This document shows positions 1 to 7,963 of a stretch of 42,542 nt of DNA, piece by piece. Made by a program: the position numbers and the translations under genes. The notes under the pieces are model-generated. The model had not been told where the DNA came from. It made no database searches and saw only the letters and a list, made by a program, of their open reading frames with translations. The stretch covers positions 1 to 42,542 of the forward strand of contig JALWOY010000192.1 in NCBI GenBank assembly GCA_027083355.1. The letters are read 5' to 3'. How positions within the stretch are numbered: position 1 is the first letter of the stretch; each line of letters opens with the position of its first letter. This DNA is from Phycisphaerales bacterium. Its GTDB lineage: Bacteria > Planctomycetota > Phycisphaerae > Phycisphaerales > UBA1924.

Positions 1-51
1 CTCGCTTCCGCTCGGGCCTCTTTGGGGAATGAGAGATGGAGATGGTGAAGA

Positions 52-143
52 GACGGGCTGGAAGCCCGTCCCACGAGGTGGAGGAGGGAGAGGAGAGAGA
101 AAGCCCCTCACCCCGGCCCTCTCCCCGCAGGGCGGGGAGAGGG
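52..143. repeat. Double-hairpin REP-like element, copy 1
   Basis: Two perfect stem-loops lie here. The first has an 8-bp stem (GACGGGCT / AGCCCGTC, 52-70) and the second a 12-bp stem (CCCTCTCCCCGC / GCGGGGAGAGGG, 117-143). A purine-rich GGTGGAGGAGGGAGAGG stretch lies between them. The same order of parts recurs at 338-423. The arrangement resembles dispersed intergenic REP-like repeats. No coding function is seen; the short open frames across it are products of the repeat. Confidence 0.75.
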
Positions 144-337
144 AGGGAGGTATCGGCGGGTTGTGTGGATCGTGTGGAAATACGACGCAAGCTCGGCGTC
201 GGCGTCTGGCTGGGTGAGAAACCCGACCCGGTGGAGCTGGAAGTTGGGCCTGCAAGGAGCTGTTTGAAACCCGTCCCGTGAAACCCGGCCCGTCGCTCAC
301 GCTCCGGGCTATTTTGCTGAGAGAGCGATGGGGAGAC

Positions 338-423
338 GACGGGCTGGAAGCCCGTCCCACGAGGTGGAGGAGGGAGAGGGGAATCAGGAGCCTCGGCCCT
401 CTCCCCGCAGGGCGGGGAGAGGG
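338..423. repeat. Double-hairpin REP-like element, copy 2
   Basis: Second copy of the element at 52-143. The first stem (338-356) and the second stem (397-423) are identical to copy 1, while the spacer between them differs in length and sequence. Conserved stems with a drifting spacer suggest that the hairpins are the selected or mobilised part. The rest of 1-512 holds no gene that I can support. Confidence 0.75.
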
Positions 424-512
424 GGGCGAAAACTCCCGGTTCTTTTTTCAGAAAGAACGGGAATCCTTTGGAATCCGAATGATTGACCCCCGAACGTGCG
501 AAGGCGGCGCGG

Positions 513-1292
513 TTACGGATAGTCCTGCCGCGTCGGGCGGATGACCGCGTCGCAGACGTGCACCGACGCTGGCTGGGCGGCGATGAACGCGATCGTGCGC
601 GCGACGTCGGCCGGTTCGAGGACGGGGCCGAAGCGTTCGTCGAAGCCCGCGACCAGCTCATCCGAATATCCGGCGACGGCCTGGAACTCGCTGGCGACGA
701 TCGCCGGCTCGATGAGCGAGACGCGGATGCCTTTCGGCCCGACCTCGCGGCGGAGGGCCTCGGCGAGCGAGTGGACGGCGAACTTGGTCGAGCCGTACAT
801 GCTGCTGAACGGGCTGATGTGCCGACCGACGGTGGACCCGAGCATGACGATGTCGTGCGGGTGATCACGCCACGTCTCGGGGGTGACGGCGTCGAGCATG
901 CGCCCGGCCGCGGTTCGCATGAGGCGTGCGGCCCCGAGCAGGTTTGTGCGCACCATGTCCTCCCACTGCGCCGTGTCGGAGGTCATCAGGCTGCCGGCGA
1001 GCCCGCGCCCGGCGTTGACCACGACGAGGTCGGCCGGCTTGCCGAACGAGTCGGCGGCGGTGTCGAGCATCGCGTCGATGACGCCCTGCTCGGCGCAGTC
1101 GCCGGCGGCGACGGCGCAGCGGCCCGGGCCGATCTCGGATTCGATCTCTCTTTGCAGCGTTTCGAGCCGATCGACGCGCCGGGCGTTGACGACGACCCGG
1201 GCGCCGCGGCGGGCGAGTTCGAGTGCGACGGCGCGGCCGATGCCGGCGCTGGCGCCGGAGACGACGGCGGATCTTCCTTCGAGGTCATGCAT
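513..1292 (-). CDS. SDR-family NAD(P)-dependent oxidoreductase
   Basis: A 259-residue classical short-chain dehydrogenase/reductase, cytoplasmic, with a Rossmann fold. The cofactor loop is SGASAGIG (residues 12-19), the NAG motif is at 93-95, and the catalytic Ser153, Tyr166 and Lys170 (YGSTK) are all present. An Arg-rich segment after the second strand (NARRVDR, 36-42) would suit NADP, but that is inference. I start at the ATG at 1292 because GGAGG lies about eight bases upstream; the open frame continues further upstream without homology. The substrate cannot be told from the sequence. It is divergent from the endonuclease IV gene, with only about 55 bp between them, so the two promoters must share this gap. 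Confidence 0.85.
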   Translation of the reverse strand: MHDLEGRSAVVSGASAGIGRAVALELARRGARVVVNARRVDRLETLQREIESEIGPGRCAVAAGDCAEQGVIDAMLDTAADSFGKPADLVVVNAGRGLAGSLMTSDTAQWEDMVRTNLLGAARLMRTAAGRMLDAVTPETWRDHPHDIVMLGSTVGRHISPFSSMYGSTKFAVHSLAEALRREVGPKGIRVSLIEPAIVASEFQAVAGYSDELVAGFDERFGPVLEPADVARTIAFIAAQPASVHVCDAVIRPTRQDYP

Positions 1293-1346
1293 GGGCGGCC
1301 TCCGGGTGGATGATACGCGGCGGTGGTGGGGGGCCAACAATGGGCG

Positions 1347-2270
1347 ATGCCGTGGTTCGGTTCCCATCTTTCGATCGCGGGCGGGATGGTCAACGCCCTG
1401 CACGAGGCCGAGCGTCTGGGGATGGACGCGGTGCAGGTGTTCACCAAGAACCAGCAGCAGTGGAAGGTCCACCCGCTGGACGGTGCCGCGGTCGCGGACT
1501 GGACCGGCGCGCTATGCCGGCTGGGGTGGGCCGGCGAACGGGCGGTGTCGCACGCGTCGTACCTGATCAACCTGGCCAGCCCGGACGACGTGTTGTGGAA
1601 GAAATCGATCGATTTGATGACGGTCGAGATCGAGCGGTGCGAGGCGCTGGGCATCGGGCTGCTGGTGCATCACCCGGGGGCGTATACGACCTCGGACGCC
1701 GAGGCGGGGCTGTCGCGGATCGCCCGAGCCTACGACGAACTGATGAAACGGACACGGGGGTTCGCGACGGTGTGCTGTCTCGAAAACACGGTCGGCTCGG
1801 GGTCGAACCTGGGGCGGACGTTCGAGGAGCTGGCCGACCTGCGGGGGCGGATCATCGACCGGACCGGCGAGCCGGGGCGGGTGGGGTTCTGCTTCGACAC
1901 CTGCCATGCGCACGCGGGCGGGTACGACATGTCGAGCCGATCGTCGGCGGACGCCGTGCTGGACGGGTTTGATGAGGTCTGCGGGTTGGCGAATCTGCGT
2001 GTGCTGCACCTGAACGATTCGCTCAAGCCGCTGGCGAGCCGACGCGACCGACACGCGCACATCGGCGAGGGGACGATCACCAACCCGCCGGGGCGTCGAC
2101 GCCAGCCTCTGAAGGACTCGGGGTTTGCCGCGGTGGTGAACCGGGCGGAACTGGCGGACCGGGCGATGATCCTCGAAACGCCCAAGGGCGAGGACGAGCG
2201 GGGCGTCGCGTTCGACACGAAAAACCTCCGCAGGCTCCGGCGGATGATCGACAAACCCGCCCGCGGGTGA
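1347..2270 (+). CDS. nfo: Deoxyribonuclease IV (AP endonuclease)
   Basis: A 307-residue endonuclease IV, a TIM-barrel enzyme that cuts the backbone 5' of abasic sites in base-excision repair. The family's metal ligands are all visible: His69, His109 (VHHPGAY), Glu146 (CLENTVG), Asp184 and His187 (FDTCHAHAGGYD), His221 (LHLND), Asp234 and His236 (RDRHAHIGEG), and a final Glu in the ILETPKG segment. Length is close to the usual 280-310. I chose the ATG at 1347, which puts FGSHLSIAGG at the N-terminus as in the family; in-frame GTG codons at 1323 and 1326 are alternatives. No clear Shine-Dalgarno precedes any of them. Function is secure, start is not. Confidence 0.92.
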   Translation: MPWFGSHLSIAGGMVNALHEAERLGMDAVQVFTKNQQQWKVHPLDGAAVADWTGALCRLGWAGERAVSHASYLINLASPDDVLWKKSIDLMTVEIERCEALGIGLLVHHPGAYTTSDAEAGLSRIARAYDELMKRTRGFATVCCLENTVGSGSNLGRTFEELADLRGRIIDRTGEPGRVGFCFDTCHAHAGGYDMSSRSSADAVLDGFDEVCGLANLRVLHLNDSLKPLASRRDRHAHIGEGTITNPPGRRRQPLKDSGFAAVVNRAELADRAMILETPKGEDERGVAFDTKNLRRLRRMIDKPARG

Positions 2271-2312
2271 ACCGGCCGCCGCGGCATCGCGGCATCGCGC
2301 CCGGCCCTCCGC

Positions 2313-2318
2313 TACGCT
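2313..2318 (+). promoter_or_regulatory. Possible -10 box of a leaderless pgi transcript
   Basis: TACGCT fits the TANNNT pattern and ends six bases before the pgi ATG, where no Shine-Dalgarno is found. No recognisable -35 is present. The same geometry occurs before two other genes in this window (19523 and 21297). This is the weakest of the three matches. Confidence 0.3.
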
Positions 2319-2324
2319 TGCTTC

Positions 2325-3749
2325 ATGCTGACACTGGATTATTCGAACTGCTTGTCCGACCGCGTCGGCCCCGAGCACGGGCTGGACCCGGACACCCTGA
2401 CCGGCCCGCTCGCCGACCGCGCCCGCGAGTTGACCGCGAGCCTGGAACGGACGAGGGGCACGGGCTGGGAGCGTTGGCGTCTACTGGCCGACCCGGTGGG
2501 GACGCGGCGGGGGCACGTCGAGGCGGTGCGGGCGCTCGCCGAGAAGCACGCGGGCCGGTGGGAGAACCTCGTCGTGCTCGGCATCGGGGGCTCGGCTCTC
2601 GGCAACATCGCGCTGCAGGCGGCGCTGAACCCGCCGACGCACAACCTGATGGGCGAGAACCGGCGCGGGCCGAGGCTGTTCGTGCTCGACAACGTCGACC
2701 CGGCGAACTTCGCCGCGGTGATAGACGTCTGCCCGCCCGAAAAGACGCTGTTCAACGTCATCAGCAAGTCCGGCGAGACGGCCGAGACGGCGGCGCAGTT
2801 CATGATCGTCCGCGACATGCTCGACAAACACACCGCCGACCCGGCGTCACACATCGTGGCCGTGACAGACCCCGAGCGGGGAACGATGCGGAAGATCTGC
2901 GACGAGGCGGGGTACGACACGCTGCCGGTGCCCGAGGGGGTCGGCGGACGGTTCAGCGTGCTCAGCCCCGTGGGGCTGTTCAGCGCGGCGATGTGCGGCA
3001 TCGACATCGACGCTCTGCTCGACGGGGCGCACGAGATGGAGACGATGTGCCGCAGGGAGAGCCTCGACCGGAACCCCGCGGCGATGCTGGCGACGATCCT
3101 CGTCGAACTGGGCAAGGGGCGGGCGGCGAAGCCCGGGGTGTGCAAGCCGAATCATGTGCTGATGCCGTACTGCAACGGCTTGTATCTGCTGGCGGACTGG
3201 TACCGGCAGTTGTGGGCCGAGAGCCTGGGCAAGCGGCACAACACCGCGGGCGAGGAGGTCTTTGAGGGGTTCACGCCGATCAAGGCGCTGGGCGCGACGG
3301 ACCAGCATTCGCAGGTGCAGCTGTACCGCGAGGGGCCCAACGACAAGGTCTTCGGGTTCGTGGAGGTCGAGTCGTTCGGCGTCAGCGATGTGAAGATCCC
3401 CGAGGGGCTGGGTGTCGAGAACCTCGCGTATCTCGAGGGCAAGAACATGGGCGCCCTGCTCAACGCGGAGAAGCGGGCGACGGAATACGCGCTGGTCGAG
3501 TCACGCCGACCGAACTACACGATCCGGTTCCCGCGTGTCGACGAGCGGGCGGTCGGGGCGTTCATCATGCTGTGGCAGGTGGCGACGGCGTACGCCGGGC
3601 TGATGCTGGGGATCGACGCCTACGACCAGCCCGCGGTCGAGACGGGCAAGAAGGCCACGTTCGGCCTGATGGGGCGGGAGGGCTTCGATCAGTGGCAGGG
3701 CAAGGTCGAACAGGCCCTGGGCGGGCCGGGACGCATCATCACGCAATGA
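2325..3749 (+). CDS. pgi: Glucose-6-phosphate isomerase
   Basis: A 474-residue phosphoglucose isomerase interconverting glucose-6-phosphate and fructose-6-phosphate in the cytoplasm. Two SIS folds are present. The phosphate-binding motifs are GIGGSALG (86-93) and SKSGETAET (147-155), followed by the family signature GVGGRFSVLSPVG (205-217), a catalytic Glu in LWAESLG, a His in DQHSQ and a Lys in the C-terminal ETGKK. Length matches the short bacterial form rather than the ~550-residue enteric form. It follows endonuclease IV by 54 bp. There is no Shine-Dalgarno, but a TACGCT hexamer ends six bases before the ATG, which is compatible with a leaderless transcript. Its products feed sugar-nucleotide synthesis, relevant to the envelope locus downstream. 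Confidence 0.95.
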   Translation: MLTLDYSNCLSDRVGPEHGLDPDTLTGPLADRARELTASLERTRGTGWERWRLLADPVGTRRGHVEAVRALAEKHAGRWENLVVLGIGGSALGNIALQAALNPPTHNLMGENRRGPRLFVLDNVDPANFAAVIDVCPPEKTLFNVISKSGETAETAAQFMIVRDMLDKHTADPASHIVAVTDPERGTMRKICDEAGYDTLPVPEGVGGRFSVLSPVGLFSAAMCGIDIDALLDGAHEMETMCRRESLDRNPAAMLATILVELGKGRAAKPGVCKPNHVLMPYCNGLYLLADWYRQLWAESLGKRHNTAGEEVFEGFTPIKALGATDQHSQVQLYREGPNDKVFGFVEVESFGVSDVKIPEGLGVENLAYLEGKNMGALLNAEKRATEYALVESRRPNYTIRFPRVDERAVGAFIMLWQVATAYAGLMLGIDAYDQPAVETGKKATFGLMGREGFDQWQGKVEQALGGPGRIITQ

Positions 3750-3977
3750 TTACACGGGGGCGTTCGATGACACGAACCGGTTCCGCGGAGTCGTGCTTTT
3801 CGCTGAGCAGACGCCGACACTGAGCGTGCGAAGCGTCAAGCCGATCCATCTTTCTCGCCGCTTTTTTCTCTCTTTGCCCACTGTCTGCTGGACTTGCGAG
3901 ATTGGCAACAGTCTTTCAGGGACATCGGTGACACCCACGGGGTGTTGACTGCGGTGCCGATCATCCGCCACACCAAA

Positions 3978-4436
3978 TCATGCGGATTTCAGCGCCGAGT
4001 ACCGGATGTAATCGGAAATGCTCCTGAACCCCGCGGTGCGTGCGGCTTCTTCAAGGCGTTCTTTCTCGTCGACGGTGAGCCGGATGTTGACCTGTCGGTC
4101 ACGCTTGAATGCCGACGCCGGGGTGGGGGGGCGTTCGCCCATCTCAAGCATCGTTGCAAGAAGCGAGACCATGGCTTCCCGCGTTTGACGGACGCACACC
4201 TCGACGGTTTCCCCGTCGCCCATCGCGCCGGGAAGCTCGACGCACCGGCCGAAGAAACCGACTTCAGGGTTCGGCTCGATCAGGACGCGGTAGCTATCGG
4301 CGATCTGCTCCGCTTTGCTCAGGACCGACGCCTCGAACGGGCGATCGAGCGGGAGGGCCTCGGGCTTACGCCGAGCCTTCTTCGGGGTCTTCTTCGATTT
4401 CTTTGATTGCTTTTTCGATTTCCCGCCGGTAGACAT
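3978..4436 (-). CDS. hicB: HicB-type antitoxin
   Basis: A 152-residue frame. Residues about 40-105 are a HicB-like partial RNase H fold (YRVLIEPNPEVGFFGRC then ELPGAMGDGET), and about 110-150 are a ribbon-helix-helix DNA-binding domain (RQVNIRLTVDEKERLEEAA then SISDYIRYSAL). Such proteins neutralise HicA and repress their own operon. The first 38 residues are lysine-rich, unlike the family, and are encoded by DNA that reads as the HicA C-terminus in another frame. The native start may therefore be the CTG at 4322, as no ATG, GTG or TTG exists in frame between 4436 and the domain. It follows hicA on the same strand. The antitoxin domain looks intact although the toxin gene is broken. Confidence 0.8.
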   Translation of the reverse strand: MSTGGKSKKQSKKSKKTPKKARRKPEALPLDRPFEASVLSKAEQIADSYRVLIEPNPEVGFFGRCVELPGAMGDGETVEVCVRQTREAMVSLLATMLEMGERPPTPASAFKRDRQVNIRLTVDEKERLEEAARTAGFRSISDYIRYSALKSA

Positions 4437-4580
4437 GCTTCACCTTGCCTTTGTGCGCCGGGATGACGAATCCGCGAGCTGCCGGATGCTTGAAAATGTG
4501 GTGCGAGCCTCTGATTCCAGTGTCCACCCGTTCTTCTCAAGGAGCCTCGTGATCTCACCTGCTTTCGGATGCCATTTCAT
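4366..4580 (-). pseudogene. hicA: HicA-type mRNA interferase, frameshifted
   Basis: HicA toxins are small double-stranded-RNA-binding-like proteins that cleave mRNA. The start (ATG at 4580) reads MKWHPKAGEITRLLEKNGW then TLES, a typical HicA N-terminus. From that point the family sequence continues in another frame: RGSHHIFKHPAARG, then a VIPAH-KGKVKH segment and an acidic IEKAIKEIEEDPEEGSA tail ending at TAA (4366-4368). The catalytic His of GSHH is in the second frame. The 215-base span is one base short of 72 codons, so a single-base loss near 4522-4526 explains the break. Either the toxin is dead, the base is a sequencing error, or there is programmed slippage; no slippery run is seen at the site. 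It was missed by simple frame calling because both halves are short. Confidence 0.82.
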
Positions 4581-4776
4581 TCTCCGAAGGAAGAAACAGT
4601 ACAACCATGAGGTCGCTGTTGCTTCCCTCGAAGACGTTCTCCCGCTCGCCGGCATCTTTCCGGTCAGGAGCATCTCAAGGGCTCTGCATGCTGCTCATCC
4701 GCTGCCAACGACCCGAGCGGGCGGTGTGACTCCAATATCCGGCTGGCGGCATCCTGCCATCAGACGCACAGCAATT

Positions 4777-4798
4777 CTGTATAGCCCGGAGTATACTG
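4777..4798. promoter_or_regulatory. Inverted repeat over the hicAB -10, candidate HicB operator
   Basis: CTGTATA (4777-4783) and TATACTG (4792-4798) form an inverted repeat with one mismatch and an 8-bp spacer, covering the -10 box and predicted start site. HicB proteins with ribbon-helix-helix domains repress their own promoters at such dyads. The assignment is by position and symmetry only. Confidence 0.45.
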
Positions 4799-4817
4799 TA
4801 TCATCCGCCGAAGTCAA
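4790..4817 (-). promoter_or_regulatory. hicAB promoter inside the end of lipA
   Basis: On the minus strand, TTGACT (4812-4817) and TATACT (4790-4795) are separated by 16 bp, each matching five of six consensus positions. The -35 overlaps the last codons of lipA. The predicted transcript start is near 4783, about 200 bases before the hicA ATG, leaving an unusually long leader with no convincing gene in it. Confidence 0.65.
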
Positions 4818-5862
4818 GCCCGTCAAACTGCTTGTCCGCCAAATAGCTCGACCGCACCAGCGGACCCGAGAACACCACCTTGATCCCCGCGGCTTTCCCC
4901 AGGCGTTCATATTCGGCGAAGCGGTCCGGGGGCACCCACCGGTCGATCGGCAGGTGGTTCCGCGTCGGCTGCAGATACTGCCCGATCGTGATGATGTCTA
5001 CAGGGTCGCCGCGGGACGGATCGCGCGCGTCGCGCGGGCCGTCGTGGTCGCTCGTCAGGCGGACGAGGTCGTGCAGCGTCTCGGCCACCTCGTCGTCGCG
5101 TTCCCCGATGCCCACCATGATCCCCGTCTTGGCGACCCGCCCCTGCGCCTTCACCCGTCGGAGCAACTCGATCGACCGTTCATACCGGGCGCTGGGCCGG
5201 ACGGCCGGGTGGCACCGCCGCACTGTTTCGAGGTTGTGGGCGATCACGTCCGGGGCCGCGTCGATGACTTTCTGCAACGCGTCGGCGTCGCCGCGGAAGT
5301 CGCCGATCAGCACCTCGAGCTTCATGTCGGGGCAGGCGGCCTTGACGCGCCGGATCGTCTCTGCCCACAGCCCCGCCCCGCCGTCGGGCAGGTCGTCGCG
5401 GTCGACGCTGGTGATGACAACATACTTCAGCCCCAGCCCATGCAACGATTCGGCCACCCGTTCGGGTTCCCCATAATCGGTGGTCAGAGGTTTGCCGGTT
5501 TTGACGTTGCAGAACCCGCACGCCCGCGTGCAGGTGTCGCCGAGGATCATGATGGTGGCGACGCCCCGTGCCCAGCACTCCCCCATATTGGGGCAGGCGG
5601 CTTCTTCGCAGACGGTGTGCAGCCGGTTGGTGGAGATGTTGGACTTTGTTTCGCGGTAGCCCGGTCCGCCGGGGACTTTCGCCCGCAGCCAATCGGGTTT
5701 GCGTTTGATGTCGAGGTGGTGTGTGCCGTTCTGGTGGTTGTTGAGGATCATGGAGGAAAGGCTGACCAGAGGGCGCAGATTCCGCGCGGGGTCCCCGCCG
5801 AGGGGTTTGGGGTGTCTCGGCGGATTCTCACGGTGGGGTTGCCGGGCGGTATTGGGGGTCAT
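4801..5862 (-). CDS. lipA: Lipoyl synthase
   Basis: A 353-residue radical-SAM enzyme inserting two sulfur atoms into octanoyl groups on lipoate-dependent proteins. The auxiliary-cluster cysteines are Cys85, Cys90 and Cys96 (CEEAACPNMGEC), the SAM-cluster motif is CTRACGFC (Cys111, 115, 118), and the diagnostic C-terminal RSSY is present. The ATG at 5862 was chosen because GGAG lies six bases upstream; an upstream ATG (5904) and an internal one (5751) lack such a site. The first ~45 residues are Pro/Arg-rich and poorly conserved in type. No lipB is adjacent. Its 3' end carries the promoter of the hicAB locus. Function is secure. Confidence 0.95.
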   Translation of the reverse strand: MTPNTARQPHRENPPRHPKPLGGDPARNLRPLVSLSSMILNNHQNGTHHLDIKRKPDWLRAKVPGGPGYRETKSNISTNRLHTVCEEAACPNMGECWARGVATIMILGDTCTRACGFCNVKTGKPLTTDYGEPERVAESLHGLGLKYVVITSVDRDDLPDGGAGLWAETIRRVKAACPDMKLEVLIGDFRGDADALQKVIDAAPDVIAHNLETVRRCHPAVRPSARYERSIELLRRVKAQGRVAKTGIMVGIGERDDEVAETLHDLVRLTSDHDGPRDARDPSRGDPVDIITIGQYLQPTRNHLPIDRWVPPDRFAEYERLGKAAGIKVVFSGPLVRSSYLADKQFDGLDFGG

Positions 5863-6166
5863 GTGATCTCCACATCGACTGTAGCGCGGGGTGGACTCGG
5901 GCATTGTTTTGGTGGCGATGATGAAAAGATGGATTCCGGGGCGTGTTTCCCGGACGCTTTACTCAGTCTGCCGCCCGGAATGGCCGATGCAGCCAGACCG
6001 AGAACCCGGCCTCGAAGGGCCGAATGATTCGAACCCCGCGGCCGCGGGGGACGTTTGGAATCGAGCGGTCCTACCGTCCCGGCCCGGGGCGGTGATTGGG
6101 GACCGATAAGAACCGTGGGCGGGTGTCCGCGGTTGAGTTGAAGATGGGAACGGAAGGAGCCTTGGG
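5863..6166. other. Intergenic region with a 16-bp GC palindrome
   Basis: This gap separates the divergent lipA and envelope-locus genes, so it must hold both promoters. A perfect 16-bp palindrome, CCCCGCGGCCGCGGGG, occupies 6034-6049. No convincing -35/-10 pair was found on either strand. AAGGAG near 6154-6159 is the ribosome-binding site of the export gene. Confidence 0.5.
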
Positions 6167-7795
6167 TTGTCCTGCTCACATTCCTCGCCGGCGTGCCAGA
6201 CTGGTTCGATGATGCAACGGCTGCGTGCCGCGTGTGCGGGAAGGGCCCTCTCGGGTCTGAGCCTGCTGGCGGCCGCGGTGGCTTTGCCGGGGTGTCATTG
6301 GGATTCGTTCATCGACCCGAGCATCGTCGGTCGGTGGGAGAAAACTCCGACGGTGGTGCCGATCCTCGAGCAGCTCGCGCCGATTGAGTCCGACGGCGGG
6401 GCGCTGGTGGAATATACGGATGTTTCGGTCGAGGATCTTCAGGTCCAGACCGAATCGTACGCGATCAGCCCGGGCGACCAGATCCGCCTGGAGGTCTGGG
6501 ATGTTGTTGTCCAGGGCCAGCCCGAGCAGTACGAGCGGGTGGTGGATCAGAACGGGTACATCGAGGTGCCCCAGTTGGGCCGCGTCTTCGTCAGCGGGCT
6601 GACCGAAGACGAAGCGACCGATCTGCTCAAGCGTCGATTCGGGCAGTTTGTCGCCGACCCGCTGGTGTCGGTCGTGATCGTGACGCGTCGGGCGCAGTCG
6701 TTCAACCTGACGGGCGCGGTCGCGGCCCCGGGGCGGTACCAGATCCCCTCGTCCGACTATCGGCTGCTCGAAGCCCTCATCGCCGGCGGGGGCGTGGACC
6801 CCAACATCGTCGATTACGTCCATGTGATCCGGCAGGTGCCCCTCAGCGATTCGATCTCGCCCAACGAGCCGGAGTACCCGTCCAAGAGCGATGACGGCGA
6901 GCAGACGCCGCTCACGGAACCGGCGGGCGGTGAGGATCTGATCGACATCATCAACGATCTGACGGGAGAGGACGGCTCGGACGGGGGGAGTGATCAGCAG
7001 AACGGGTCGGGCGGGAACGATGGAGGTGATGGCGGCAACGGCGGCATCTCGCCGGCCGTGCTTGGTGGCGGGATCGGTCTCGTGCAGCCCGGGGAGGATT
7101 CCCCCGAACCAGTAATTGATCTGATCGAGGACGAGACGACGCCCGAGGCACCCTCGGTGGCGCCGAAAGCGGCGGCGGCGAAGGGTGGCGGCCGGTGGCT
7201 GTTCCTGAACGGGAAGTGGGTCCGCGGCTACCCGGAGGACGACGCCACGAAGCCGAGGCGTGGGGGCGGCTCATCGGGTGCTTCGCAGGAGAAGCCGCTG
7301 GTGACACAGCGTGTGATCCGCGTCCCGGTCAAGCCGCTGCTCGCCGGCGATGCGCGGTACAACCTGGTCGTCCGTCCGGGCGATGTCATCATGGTGCCCA
7401 ACCCGGAACAGGGGAATGTCTATCTCGGCGGGCAGTTCGCCCGGCCCGGTGTGTATCAGATCCCCGCGATCGGTCGGCTGACCCTGACCCGTGCCGTGAC
7501 GGCGGCGGGCGGGCTTGCCGGGATCGCGATCCCCGAGCGCGTCGATCTGACGCGGATGGTCGGCCCGGACCGGCAGGCGACGATCATGCTCGACCTCCGG
7601 GCGATCGAGGAGGGCACGCAGCCGGACGTGTTCCTGAAACCGGACGACCGGGTCAACATCGGGACGAATTTCTGGGCCTTGCCCTTGGCGGTGGTCCGCA
7701 ACGGGTTCCGGACCTCGTACGGGTTCGGGTTCTTGTTGGATCGCAACTTCGGCAACGACGTGTTCGGCGCTCCGCCGACGAATCTCAGCCGTTGA
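6167..7795 (+). CDS. Wza-like polysaccharide export lipoprotein
   Basis: A 542-residue outer-membrane polysaccharide export protein. A hydrophobic stretch ends in a lipobox (ALPGC, Cys43). A Poly_export domain follows at about 76-166 (AISPGDQIRLEVWD, then a GYIEVPQLG segment), then an SLBB repeat (about 170-230). After a long Gly/Asp/Ser-rich linker with no predicted fold (about 240-370) comes a second SLBB-like region (YLGGQFARPGVYQIPAIG). Such proteins form the channel that exports surface polysaccharide. I use TTG at 6167 because AAGGAG stands about seven bases upstream; ATGs at 6209 and 6212 are the alternatives and give a more usual signal peptide. First gene of the exosortase/polysaccharide locus. 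Confidence 0.88.
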   Translation: MSCSHSSPACQTGSMMQRLRAACAGRALSGLSLLAAAVALPGCHWDSFIDPSIVGRWEKTPTVVPILEQLAPIESDGGALVEYTDVSVEDLQVQTESYAISPGDQIRLEVWDVVVQGQPEQYERVVDQNGYIEVPQLGRVFVSGLTEDEATDLLKRRFGQFVADPLVSVVIVTRRAQSFNLTGAVAAPGRYQIPSSDYRLLEALIAGGGVDPNIVDYVHVIRQVPLSDSISPNEPEYPSKSDDGEQTPLTEPAGGEDLIDIINDLTGEDGSDGGSDQQNGSGGNDGGDGGNGGISPAVLGGGIGLVQPGEDSPEPVIDLIEDETTPEAPSVAPKAAAAKGGGRWLFLNGKWVRGYPEDDATKPRRGGGSSGASQEKPLVTQRVIRVPVKPLLAGDARYNLVVRPGDVIMVPNPEQGNVYLGGQFARPGVYQIPAIGRLTLTRAVTAAGGLAGIAIPERVDLTRMVGPDRQATIMLDLRAIEEGTQPDVFLKPDDRVNIGTNFWALPLAVVRNGFRTSYGFGFLLDRNFGNDVFGAPPTNLSR

Positions 7796-7963
7796 TTCTT
7801 TGCAAACGGCGTGAGCAGAAACATCTGAACCTTGCGACCGAAGGGGGCGTACCAACGCCCGGCCCGCGAACAGTCGGGCGACCCGGTCCAGGGGTGTCAA
7901 AGACGGGGGGCGCCCGCCCGATTCGTGGGCGCAACGGGTTTTACGGAGGGAAAAGCGACCGGG

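Noticed and set aside
3750-3977. Possible small gene between pgi and hicB
   Set aside because: Both strands were read; open frames are short, lack ribosome-binding sites and show no recognisable domain.
7910-7932. GCGCCC/GGGCGC hairpin before the exosortase as a riboswitch
   Set aside because: A single short stem in GC-rich DNA. No c-di-GMP or other riboswitch core motif is visible around it.
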